Source: Euphorbia lathyris (taxonomy: Eukaryota > Streptophyta > Magnoliopsida > Malpighiales > Euphorbiaceae). From it: a DNA stretch of 64,000 nt. The stretch covers positions 16,592,501-16,656,500 of the forward strand of contig NC_088916.1 of NCBI RefSeq assembly GCF_963576675.1, in the 5' to 3' direction. Positions within the stretch are counted from its first letter, which is position 1. Every line of letters starts with the position of its first letter. Below are positions 13,603 to 24,689 of this stretch, piece after piece. A program made the position numbers and the translations under genes. Below the pieces are notes generated by a model that had not been told where the DNA came from, did no database searches, and saw nothing but the letters and a program-made list of their open reading frames with translations.

Positions 13603-14463
13603 CAGCAATATGGATATGAATCTGTGAGATAGGGATAGGAGGCTAATGATATTGTCTGTAGACTGTTATCAGGACTGAGACATTCAGGTAAGCTTGCAAC
13701 TTTACATGATTAACTATTACTGCAGTATCTCAGGAGGAATTTAGTTGGCGGAATATAATGAGATGACAGAATGATTGCATTTTTAGCTTGTGAAATGAAT
13801 ATTACATGATAATGCCTTGATATTTTTTGAATTTGACTGGAAATTGTCCTGAAGTATTTTTACATAGTTGTGTTATTTTTTTCACTTGGCTTGCCACAAA
13901 TGTTACTCAATCGTAGAGTCATCCATCCTTTCATACACAGCTGCACATAAATCACTCACCCTACAGGTATATTTCTCACCATGCATAGACAAGGGATACA
14001 TGAAAGTGATGCAGTTTTAATTTCCTAGGAATGAGACCAAGAATGATTTATATTACTAAGATGTAACAATCTATTTGGCCTATCCAAATTTTCACATTTT
14101 CCCCTAACCTTTTATTTTGTCACCTTTGTTCTCTTACCAATCCAAATTGACTATGTTTGCACCAACTAAGATAGAATCCGTTTTCCATTCAATTTAGACG
14201 GAGTTAACAGATTCTGTCTTAATGGGTGCAAACATAGTCAAAATGGATAGGTCAGGGGAAAATGTGATGAAATAAAAGGTGAAGGGGTTTTGGATAGTTC
14301 AAGGGCAATTAGGTAATCATAAAATCCTACAAGTTTACATTTGTCATGTATATAAAATGTACATTGTAAATGTATCTTTTGCTTTGCATAACCCATAAGA
14401 GTATAGCACAATTAATTGCTTCAATAAAAGGGGGAAAAAAGGAAAAAGAAGGCACATATTTAT
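13603..14463. other. Convergent intergenic region with a foldback MITE
   Basis: This is the 861 bp between the stop codons of the coiled-coil gene and SPS4. About 14071-14312 is a foldback element. Its left half (TATCCAAATTTTCACATTTT, then TGACTATGTTTGCACC) is mirrored by the right half (GGTGCAAACATAGTCA, then AAAATGTG and TTTTGGATAG). No open frame or clear target duplication was found. Confidence 0.7.
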
Positions 14464-17400
14464 TTAAATCTTGACTCCTAGAGCCTCTAAAGCCACTGAG
14501 ATATCATGAACTTCATAATTCTCGTCCACAAAGCCCAAGTTAGGAGTTTTATCAGGGACTATGTCTTCTCTTTTAAAACTGTCTACTCCGCGGAGATTCT
14601 TCTCACTTCCATACCCCACAGAGCCTCGTATGATGATGGTCTTATTGAGGCCAGCCAGTAGTTCATAATAATCTGTGTCCCCTCTTTCGCCAACAAAGAC
14701 AACTACTCTAGAGAGATCAATTCCCCATCTAACTGAAAGATACCTGCAGAAGAAGCAAACATGTAATTTTAGCCTTGTTTGATTATTAATTCAGAGGGCT
14801 CTATTCAATTTTTTCTGCAATGTCGTATGAAGAATGCGATACCTTAGGGATTGTTTTCTTGATGCAAATAATGGAATCACGTTTAGCCTTGATGCTGCAC
14901 GTGTGTAGACAAGGTTGCATCGGAAGGCTCTCATACGAAGCCTTTGACGAATGTCATCTACCTTTCGAATCTGGAAATCATATACAGGAAGATACATTAG
15001 CACTTGTTCAATATTATACATTTCACAGTATTACCTTCCATTAATAAAAAAAAAAAAAAGGGCAGCCCGGTCGCATTACGCGTCCCCGCTGAGCGAGGGT
15101 CCGGGGAGGGGTCCCACCACAAGGGTGTATTGGGGGCAAGCCTTCCCTTGCCAATTTAATTGGCAAGAGGCCGCTCCTAAGACTCGAACCCGTGACCTCA
15201 GGTCACACGGCAACAACGTTTTACCGTTGCGCCAAGGCTCGCCCTCTTATTACCTTCCATTAATAACTGATAATTTTCTTCAACATAATAAATCTCTTAC
15301 CTTGGCTTCTGGTTTGATGTTATAAGAGTAGCACCTAGAACTACATGCTTGAACACACTCAAGGACATCATCTTCAGCTCCATTTTCTTCCTTAGCTATT
15401 CTAGGTACAATAGACCTAATATTCTCACCAGGCCACCTGTACTCCACATGTGTTTCATAGTCCATATCAGCCACCATATCCCTCCATGGGTAGTACATTG
15501 CACTTCCACTATTACATATTATTGCGTCAAAGTCCTCTATATTGACTTGGCAATATTTTAAAGCTTCCGTTGTCTCTTGCAAAGTTGAGCCTGTCAAGAG
15601 TACAAAGCCTATCCTGCCAAGCCCTAGGCGCAAGCCTGCAGCTTTCATTACATTCTTGATAATTTCTTGCAAGTTTTCTGTGCTTTTCCCATTGCAGTCA
15701 TAACAATCAACAGCTATCACAAATAGCATCTGTCTTCTGCCAGGACTGTAAGTAACAGTAACATTTCTATAGGAAGGAGCCACTTGTGTAATGGCTTCAA
15801 TTAGTTTCTTCTGTCTAGTTGCTGCATCTAGCTCACTGTTAAGCTTTATATCCCCATCGATGGAGAATCTCAAAGACAGGTCTTCAACGTCTTTTAGGGA
15901 GTCACTCATTGGTTCTTCAGGAATTGGTGTAATCTCAAGGCGGGTTGTTCGGTGGCGGTTCCTTGAATTTTCAACATGGGAGAGATAGTTGCGACAGTGT
16001 TCTGGCCAAGAAAAACGGTGGATGTTTTTTAGCCCATTTTTCCGGCATTCTGTCCAGAGATTTTTGTCAGCAACAAGCTTTAGAAGTGCATCCGCAATTG
16101 CTTTCTGATCATGAGGATCGACTAAAAGGCCATTAGTTAGAACCTGGTAGAAAGAAATCTTCTGTGAGGTGGCTGGAATACATCCTTGCATTTGGACTCA
16201 GCAATTATTGACAAGTAGCTAAGAAAAGGCCTAGTTATGGTGCATATTGGTATTCTTTTCATTGGCATCTCAACAAAAAAGGGGAGAAAAAAGAAATAGA
16301 GAATAAAGTCGTCTAGTTTCCTGTGAAATAGAATAAAAAATGAAGTGCATTTTTGTATGGACAGTTTGAAAAGCAGGGCGAAGACCTTTTGAAATTTAGA
16401 ACTGCCTGATCAAACTGGAAGAGGGTATGGCCGTAATAAGTTACTTTCAAACAGCACAGCACAAAAAATGCCTTTTGCGTAACAACTTCGTATAGAAGCT
16501 AGAATTGGTTTTTGGGATAACAGAAGTTACTGGACTTCATAGCAGCAGAATTGCTGAAGAACTTCACTATGCGTTAGGATTTGTAGGTAAGATTTTAGGA
16601 CGATTTGTAAGTAAGATTTTAGGGAAGGATTGATAAGTCTCTAAATGGCTCTTAATGAAAGAACAAAAACAAAGCCTTGAAATCCAACTGTGGGAATAGA
16701 ATTTTGGATGTTACCTTCAAAATGTCCACTGGTCCACCATTTTTGGTAGCAACAACTGGTAAACCATAAGCCGCTGCCTACAAGACACATTGTGGAATTG
16801 AAAGAGACATTTTATCTTATGTTAAATGCACTTCTATGAATATGAAGCCACAAAATTACCTCTATAATTGTCAGACCAAATGGTTCCACCAAAGCTGGAT
16901 TGATGAAAACTCCCTTCAAGAGACAAAGCCACCATAGAAGTATTACTTTTAGCAGTTCAAATGTTGCAGAGAGAAACCAAAGGAATTATGGTGAAAGTAG
17001 ATAGTATGCAATAAGATTGACTCATGGATTATGAGCTCTACTATTACATGAAAATGCTTCAATCACTGTGATATATGAGCTGAGGCGATTAGCAATTATG
17101 GTAAGGGAAAGGTGGGATAAATATCAGCTCTTTTATAAAATATGATGTACCTTTGTTTTTGCAGCAAGACGATAAATGTCTGGAACATCAGATTGCTTGT
17201 GATGCTTGGGATAGGCAACTTGACCATATAAATCATACTTGTCAATCAGCTTGATTACAGTTGTAAGAACAGCTGAGCCACTGTTGGGCATCTCTTCAAT
17301 GTCATCTCGGTTACCTAATATTAGTGTCTGCAAAAAGGCCATCAAAGTTGGGTATATTGGTTTCTGCAGAGTTAATTGTACTGAAATTGCCTCAAATGAA

Positions 17401-20400
17401 ACAGAATTTACCAAGTTGGCTAGCTCTCGGAGACGTTGATTCTCCCCAAAAGCCTTGAGCAATGTAGTGACATTCTTCTTTGGGTCAGGACGAGACAATG
17501 CAAGTATAGTGGGTTTATGAGGATTTGAGAAGAACCTCATAACCTTCATTTACAATATTCCAAATAAATAATTAGTGAGGATGATACTTGATGTTCGGTT
17601 TCTCATTATTCAATATAGGAAGGTCATTTTTTGGCCATTTAAAACAGATTAGGCAGTACAGGAGAGTTCATTTACCTCAGACCAAATGGGAGGTAGATTC
17701 CTTTTTTTTGGGGTTCTGTCTGGCCCAATTAATGACTTGAGATCACCTTCGATTGAATCTTCTGTTGTTACGTAGCTGAAGTCCATGCCTGGAGGAATTA
17801 CCTGATGCATACAGTTTTTAAAATACTTTTAGATGCGGGATACGAATCAGGGTTCACATTCTTAGTTATGTCCATTTCATACTTAGAACCATAGATAGAA
17901 GTTTTCTTGTTGAAAACTACGGTGATTACTGGAAGAAACTGGCAAGGCAGTTATCTTCTTCTATAATCCTATCTTGAAATTGTTAAGACGGAGTGTAGAG
18001 AATCAGAAGGCATTCTTACCACCATCCTTGGCATGTGTCTTCCATAGCAGCTGACTCCACGACGTTTTCTAACCCGAAGCTTTCTCTCCAACTTAAGATC
18101 AAACCCATCATATAATCCCCATTGTTCTTCAATTTCTTGTTTTGTGCTAGTGACCACCATCTCGGCTGTATCCAATCCCAGTTCTTCAGCTTCAATCCTT
18201 CTCATTATCTTATATGTTGCATTGATATCTTCCTTAGTGAGCCTGCCTTGCTTAAGCAATTGCTCAAACTTATTCCTTCCCAGTGAGTGTCCTGTGAGCA
18301 CCATCGGCACATTCAAGGCCCCGGAAAGGTGCGATGCCACCTCTCCAGCATCAGCATAATGTCCATGAATCACATATGGCCAATTCGGCTTTCCTGCGTT
18401 CACTTGTTCACCGAGACCTCTAGCCATGTTGACGATGTGGCTTAAGGCTCCGTCAACAAATTCTGGTATGTAAGGCCAGAGTGATTCTTTCGGTATATAC
18501 CTGAAGTGTACACTTAACAGTCAAAAATTACTTGAAACAAATTAGACCTGTAATGAAGAATAAAACACGGATTACTTGTCACGAGGGCCACAAGGAATGC
18601 GAATGATGTAGGCTCCACTACTACCACTGCTCTCAGGCGGGCATTCCAGCATTTCAGTCGGCTCACCATAGCTAAAGTCTATCTCAGGTGAGGTGATTTG
18701 TCTTGTCAAAAGATCGACACGATAAACCCCTTTCGTGTTAGATAGAGCTCGAGCAAGTTCAACGATATATTTCACCTGTAGTTACAACAGAATTTAGTTT
18801 AATTCTATGATCTTTGCATCATTCATTCATTCTATTAGGTATGATGTGGCATAATTACCTGACCCCCAGTATCAGAATCTCTTCCGAGTTCCATATTTTC
18901 TCCACGTACCAACCCGTGTATACTACGAGCATTATATAACAAATGTGAATCAGTTGTAGCAATCTTCATTGCTAGAAACTTTGTTATTGCATTTTTGTGA
19001 TGCTTTCTTATTTTGTGAGTTTCTTTTTCATTTCATGGGTCAATGTTTGCATCTTAGAAGATATGAAGATGAAGAAAACCTGATAAGCACAATGTATAAG
19101 TTCCTAGGCTTTTCTTCTTCATCAGACCACATATGCATATCTGAGTTAATTCTGACCAATTCCTTGACAGTTTCAGAAACATTGACATCACCCTTTTCCT
19201 TTTCACCCTCAGATAGCTCAGAAAGATCATCATCAGCATCATTTCTCCCTTGCTCTCGCTCCAATCGTCTTTTTGCTAGTCTTTGTGCATCGTCCCTTGC
19301 TAACTGCATATACATAACATAATCTTGTTTCCATATTTTTCTTTTTTCAGTGCAAACCTGTTTTCTTCTTATTACCAGTAGCCTGTCTAGGCACCGCACA
19401 AGTGCCTGAAATCGAGAAGCCGATATGATTTTCTCCGATTCAGCCTCTTGGACGGCGCCTAGGTAGTGAACTAAACAAAAAAAAATGTTTTTGTTTTGTT
19501 ATTATAATTTTATGATTGCTGGTGAACTGTGTTTATTATTTTTTAATATTTTTTTTAATTGCATTTTCTAGCTGTTTACCTAATATGATATAAAATTTGG
19601 CCAATTATATTATTTATTGAATTGTTATTAAAACGTTGTTGGTACAACTTTAAGGATATATGTGACATAGTGAGATTAAAATTCTATTGACATTGGCAGT
19701 ACAATGCAAGGCTAGGCTGCAATTACAATTTATAAAGTAATTACATAATAGAAATGACTAGATCAATTTAAAGTTAGTTTAAAAATGTCATTGGATTTCA
19801 TTTTGTTATGGAATCATTGAAGTTTTCTTTTGATTTCAATAAAGTTATTCGGATTACTTAAGATAGAAAAAATTACTTGAATAATCATATGGTTAAAAAT
19901 AATAATATATTTGTTATTTACTAAATTCAATTGTTTAAAACTTTAAAATGGTAATTAAAAAATAAATTTTTTACTTTTTTTTTCAACACGTTGTTGCCAT
20001 GTGACTGTCATGTTATAATTAAGGAATGTCATATCACACACTTGCACTATAACAATATTTGTGATTGATATATTTTTCATTAGTTTAGGTATTAATACCT
20101 AACCATGTTGTCATTTGAGATAAGGTATACTTGTCCTTATACCTTACATTGTTTGGGAATATCCTAAAACATTAATTTTTTTTTCCTGACGTTATTAATC
20201 TTAACTAATTTCGTTTCTTCCTTTTTTTTCTTGGACGTTATTAAAACATTAGTTTCGTTTCGTCCTTTCTTATTATCACATAAATTTATTTAAAAAAAGA
20301 AAGTGTAATTTGCTAGCTTGTCCAATTAGAGCACATGGGTAGGAAAAAAGATACATTTAAAAGCTAGTAATAAGCTTCTTTTTTATTTATTGTTAGGTCC

Positions 20401-22442
20401 ATATTGTATTTATGGAAACGATAGTTGAAATTGGTAACTCATCCAATAAATGAAGATAAATGTAAAATAAAGGAATCATAGAGAACATGTGTTGTGAAGA
20501 AAAAAGTAAAAATAGAATAAGAAGAGGGGAAAGAAAATGACCTTTTTCTTTTTACGGGCAAGATGCCAAATTCGCCAGCACATATTCTCAAGCCTATTAC
20601 TCCTTTCACGAGTATTCCTTGTTGCTATCACCTGCCCACAAAATATTGTTATTCACACTTTACCACTACTATTTTAATTTTTTCATTCAACACCCACCAC
20701 TCAATTTTTATTATTTAAATTGCCTTTCCTGAAACCGACCCTGTAAGTTACAATCCATAACTTCCGCTACTTATAATTGAATATGCTTTCTAATTTAGGA
20801 CTCGTTTGTTTTATCTACTGTTTGTTGTTGCTGTTACGGTTTGCTATTGGAAAAAGTTGTTTTTCCAAAAAGCAGAGATTCTCTGCTTTTGAAAAAGTAT
20901 GTTCTTCGGGTGTAAAAGGCAAACATGAGATCACTAACCAAACACCTAATACTGCTTTTCAGATGTAAAAGCAAACAGAAAGTCACTAACCAAACACCTA
21001 AAACTCTCCTTTTGAAATGAAAATGTAAAAAGAAGCCTGAAAAGGAGCAAATAAACACCCCTTTAGTTATGGAGCTAAAATGATAAGATTTACAAAAATA
21101 AATCGTGTGGTTTGATCGATTTGTAATGATAGTTTTTGTAGTTTAAAAGTTTATAAATAAGAAAAATTACAAATAAAGTATATGCGAGTCATTTTTTAGG
21201 TCAAATAATACTTATTGTTTAATTAATTTATAAAGTCAATCTTTTTAATTCATCCAAATGCTTTTTTTATATATAAATAACTACCATAACAATTTTTTAG
21301 TGAAATGGCTGAATTTATAAATTGTACAAAACAAATCACTTCTATTTGAGAATTTTTAAACCACCGAAAATGTTTTTACAAATTCAAGTTTTATATTTCC
21401 TGTTTATGTTTTTCTCAATATACCAAATATAATAATGAGAGAAAAAAGGGAAAGAAAAGAAAGAAAAGATCAAGTGTGGGTCCGTAGAAAGAACCGAATC
21501 TTGATGTAGAACCAAATTCACAAACTTCATTTTCTTTTGGAACTAAAATGATAATCTGAACATGCATGCCAATATAATATCCTAACCTTTTTTTCCCATC
21601 ATAAATTAAATTAGATTGATGGTTGTCAACATTTTTATTGCTTTTTACTTCTTTCATATTCCTCAAATATCAAGGACCCTAAAAATATCATTAAAAAAAA
21701 AAGGACCCTAAAAATAGAATATCATCCAATTATTTAATATATAATCAAAATTTACTAGGAAAAAATATCCCGAGCCCCCAATTTTTTATTTTTCAGTTCA
21801 TTAGTTCCTAACTTTTTTGTCCTACGAACAAAAAAAAAAATAATATACAAAATTGGGTTTACAGAGTGTTTTTCATTTTATCTGCATTTGAAATTTATAT
21901 TTTTCACAGTTTAAAAATAGTTTTTAACGTGTAATGTGGCGTAAAGGAAATTGTAAAAACCTTATTTCAAATTATAAAAAATATAATTTCTAATACAGAT
22001 TAAACAAATAATACATCTTTAATTAAATTAGATGTTTATAACTAACTAATTTAATAAGCAAAACTTAAGACCAAATAAATATGAAAGGTTCATACACCGA
22101 TCATTTTTCTCCTTCAAAACTAATCCAAATATTTTTTTTTTCTAAATGAATGATTGACATAAGAAAGAAGTATAATTAGTAGATGATATAGTAATATAAG
22201 AATAAAGAAAGGATTAATTATGTAATTACCTTAACCCAAGTCCTGTGGAGATCAGATTCATCAAAGCTATTAACAACTTCTTCAACAAAATACTTAGTAG
22301 GATTAAAAGCAGTCTTGTCCTCCTTTTCCAAGTTTTCTTCAAACTTAACAGCCTTCAATTTCCCATCATTTCTTGCTCTTAAACTGTTCCCCACATCTAA
22401 TATTGCCTCTAAGTATCCATTTATCCAATCATTTCCTGCCAT
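14464..22442 (-). CDS. SPS4: Sucrose-phosphate synthase, family C (SPS4 type)
   Basis: This cytosolic enzyme makes sucrose-6-phosphate from UDP-glucose and fructose-6-phosphate. Fourteen exons join in phase: 22230-22442, 20542-20631, 19080-19303, 18859-18922, 18576-18775, 18020-18500, 17676-17801, 17412-17543, 17151-17327, 16860-16913, 16715-16777, 15301-16143, 14843-14970 and 14464-14743. They total 3075 bp, or 1024 residues, the family's usual length. The N-terminus is [18 protein letters not shown]. The GT4 catalytic part contains [16 protein letters not shown], a UDP-sugar loop [11 protein letters not shown] and the EX7E motif EPFGLTIIE (Glu579/Glu587). The C-terminal quarter is the sucrose-phosphatase-like HAD domain. 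Ser155 in RINSDMHMW lies where family A has its inhibitory phospho-serine; the match is loose. There is no frameshift or stop. Minus-strand TATAAATAG at 22587-22595 fits the promoter. Introns carry an Au SINE and a MITE. Confidence 0.96.
15060..15247 (-). mobile_element. Au SINE (tRNA-derived), in SPS4 intron
   Basis: Second Au SINE copy, closely matching 938-1120. It has A box, B box (GGTTCGAGTC) and the CCGGGCTGCC end. A T-run on the minus strand (A-run 15048-15059 on plus) follows. The 19-bp target duplication TATTACCTTCCATTAATAA at 15029-15047 and 15248-15266 is perfect. It lies between SPS4 exons 12 and 13, about 53 bp from the exon 12 donor, in gene orientation. Confidence 0.96.
20799..21065. 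mobile_element. MITE (copy 1 of a two-copy family) in SPS4 intron 1
   Basis: It starts near GGACTCGTTTGTTTTA and ends AAACACCCCTTTAG, with internal repeats of CTAACCAAACACCTAA. The same organisation recurs at about 29528-29755. The end type (CTCGTTTGTTT / AAACACCCC) is common in plant hAT-like MITEs. No clean target duplication was found, so the borders are approximate. Confidence 0.65.
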
Positions 22443-22586
22443 TTCAACAAAAATAAGAAACTAAATTTTTGGGTAAGAAAAGAAAGAAAAATGTTTCAGA
22501 GATGATGAATTGGAGGGAGAGAAGATGGTTTTCAAAGGCTAGCTTTTTTTGCACTTTGAAACCAAGTTAGACGTAAGCAAGGCAAT

Positions 22587-22595
22587 CTATTTATA
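22587..22595 (-). promoter_or_regulatory. TATA box of SPS4
   Basis: TATAAATAG on the minus strand lies about 145 bp upstream of the SPS4 ATG. A start site about 30 bp downstream would give a leader of roughly 115 nt. It is the only consensus-quality TATA motif between the ATG and the tandem repeats upstream. Confidence 0.65.
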
Positions 22596-22609
22596 ATAAG
22601 GCCAAGAAT

Positions 22610-24050
22610 TCTCTTTTTTATTATTTTATTTATTTTGTGATCTGTGTTTTTTTTTCAATTTTTAAGATATGATAAAATATAATTAAATCAACTTGGTTTG
22701 GGTGGTTAATATTGCATATTCTTTGGGTAAATTACATCCATGGTCCCTGAACTTTGCATTTATTTTCATTATAGTTTATAGACTTTAAAACTGAACATTA
22801 TGACATTTGAACTTTACACTTTACGAACATAATAACTCATTTTAACATTGATCAATATGACCACTCCATTAGAGGTGGCAATTTCTGACACGAAAACACG
22901 ATTACAGAGCCAATCCGACTGACACGACACGATTAACACGAAAATCATTTTTCTAGCATTTATAACATATAAAACCATATGGAACATAAATATGAGATAA
23001 CACGATTTTGACACGATAATTGCCAGGTCTACACTCCATTATAGAACTTGTAGAAATGATATTTTGAACTACTTTAATTCTTAATTTTTCTTTTTATTTT
23101 GAAGTCATTCAGGTGTTGTTTCAATTATATTCTGAACAACTTTAATTGATGATTTTTTTTATGGCGAGGTCGTTCAGGTGTTATTTGGTTAGGAGAGAGG
23201 GGAGAAAAAGGAATTGTTTATTATTTTATTTATTTTGTGATATTTTTTTTTTTCAAAGTTTTAAGATGTGATAAAATATAATTGAACAACTTGGTTTGGG
23301 TGGTCTAGGTTGCCTGTTTCTTGGGTAAATTACATCTATGGCTCTTGAACTTTAACTTATTTTTATTATGGCTCATGAATTTCAAAATCGAACATTATGA
23401 ACCTTGAGCTTTACACTTTATTAGCATAGAGACCTTATTTGAACGTTGATCAATATGACCACTCCAATAGTAGGTAACCCTCTATTATAGAATTGATATT
23501 CTGTGCAACTTTAATTCTTGATTTTTTATATATTTTGAGATCATTGAGGTGTTGTTACGTAGGGAGAAAAAGTGATTGTTTATGAACTTTATACTTATTT
23601 TTATTATGGATCATTAACTTTAAAACCGAATATTATAGCCATTGAATTTTATACTTTATTAACATAATGGTCCATTTTAACGTTAATTAACATAATCACT
23701 CAAATAAGAAGTAACCCTCCTTTATAGAACTGGTAGAATAATAGACTGAGTAACTTTATCTTTTGAATTTTTTGATTTTGAAGTCATTTGAGTGTTGTTT
23801 GGTTAGAATAGAGAAAAGTGTTGTTTACATAGAAAAACATTCAAAAGTTGTGATTTGAAAAATAAAAATTTATGGTTCCATATTTCCTATGGTTCGCAAA
23901 CATTTTTTTTTTTATTTTGAGATTATTATTGATGGTCTGAATGTGGTTCATTCAAAATAGTCATTAGTAAAATCTAAAGTTATTATGTTCAGTATTGAAG
24001 CAGGACGGTAATAAAAGTTGAGGAGTCATATATATATTTGACCCCATATT
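22610..24050. repeat. Tandem repeat upstream of SPS4 (about three units)
   Basis: Unit A (about 22613-23215) and unit B (about 23216-23575) both run through TTATTTATTTTGTGAT, AACTTGGTTTGGGTGGT, GGGTAAATTACAT and GACCACTCCA in the same order. A third, 5'-shortened unit spans about 23576-23860. Unit A is longer because a 162-bp hAT MITE is inserted in it and its tail is doubled. The GGGTAAATTAC-(T/A)TGG core also forms the ends of the foldback element at 48398-48890, so the unit is transposon-derived. The duplicated DNA begins about 20 bp upstream of the SPS4 TATA box. Confidence 0.75.
22870..23031. mobile_element. hAT MITE, 162 bp (family copy 1)
   Basis: The perfect 8-bp target duplication CACTCCAT lies at 22862-22869 and 23032-23039. 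The ends are inverted repeats TAGAGGTGGCAATT and TAGACCTGGCAATT. The interior contains GACACGA words and ATAAAACCATATGGAACAT. A sister copy is at 30293-30461. Confidence 0.92.
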
Positions 24051-24456
24051 CCTTCATTGGCATATTACTCGGAACATCCTTATTCTTAAATTAATTAATA
24101 CTTAATGCGTAGAGAATCCTTTTTCCACATATAATTCATGCAGTTCATTAGATGCTCAAGAGTTTGACAGAATTTTCCCTTTATTCTCGAATTTTTTTGG
24201 TACAGAATTTTAACTAATTTTTTTTTTATATGAAGTGCAACATGATGAAGAGAGTTGTTATCTAGAATAATAAAAAGAAGAAGAAGAATGCCATTTATAG
24301 TCAAATTTTTATCAAGAAAATAAAAAGTATGTACCTCCATACAGAGACATCATTTAGATTAACATGCGGGTTTAAACTTTATTTAAAACTTAGATTGATG
24401 TTCTAAACTAATAAAAGCTTCGAAATGTCCCCTTAAGTGATTAAAAGGGGCATATC

Positions 24457-24689
24457 TGAAGAGCAAGTTACCCAAAACCTGAATGCAGAGGGATGAAGAA
24501 TTTGCAGAAAAAGAGAAGAAGAGAAGATGACACTGAAAGTTTTGTATATTATTCTCTTGTCCAAAATGGTACCGTTACATGACATATAAAGGAACCAACA
24601 ACACTACAGACAAAACTAAATAACTAACTTGATATGAAAAGACACAAAAGGACACTTAAATAGAAATTATTCTTTCTCTATCCTTAATA
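24457..24689 (-). repeat. 3' LTR of the Copia element
   Basis: Same 233-bp sequence as 29205-29437 with one substitution. The pol frame's stop codon (24684-24686) lies inside its first bases. Confidence 0.96.
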
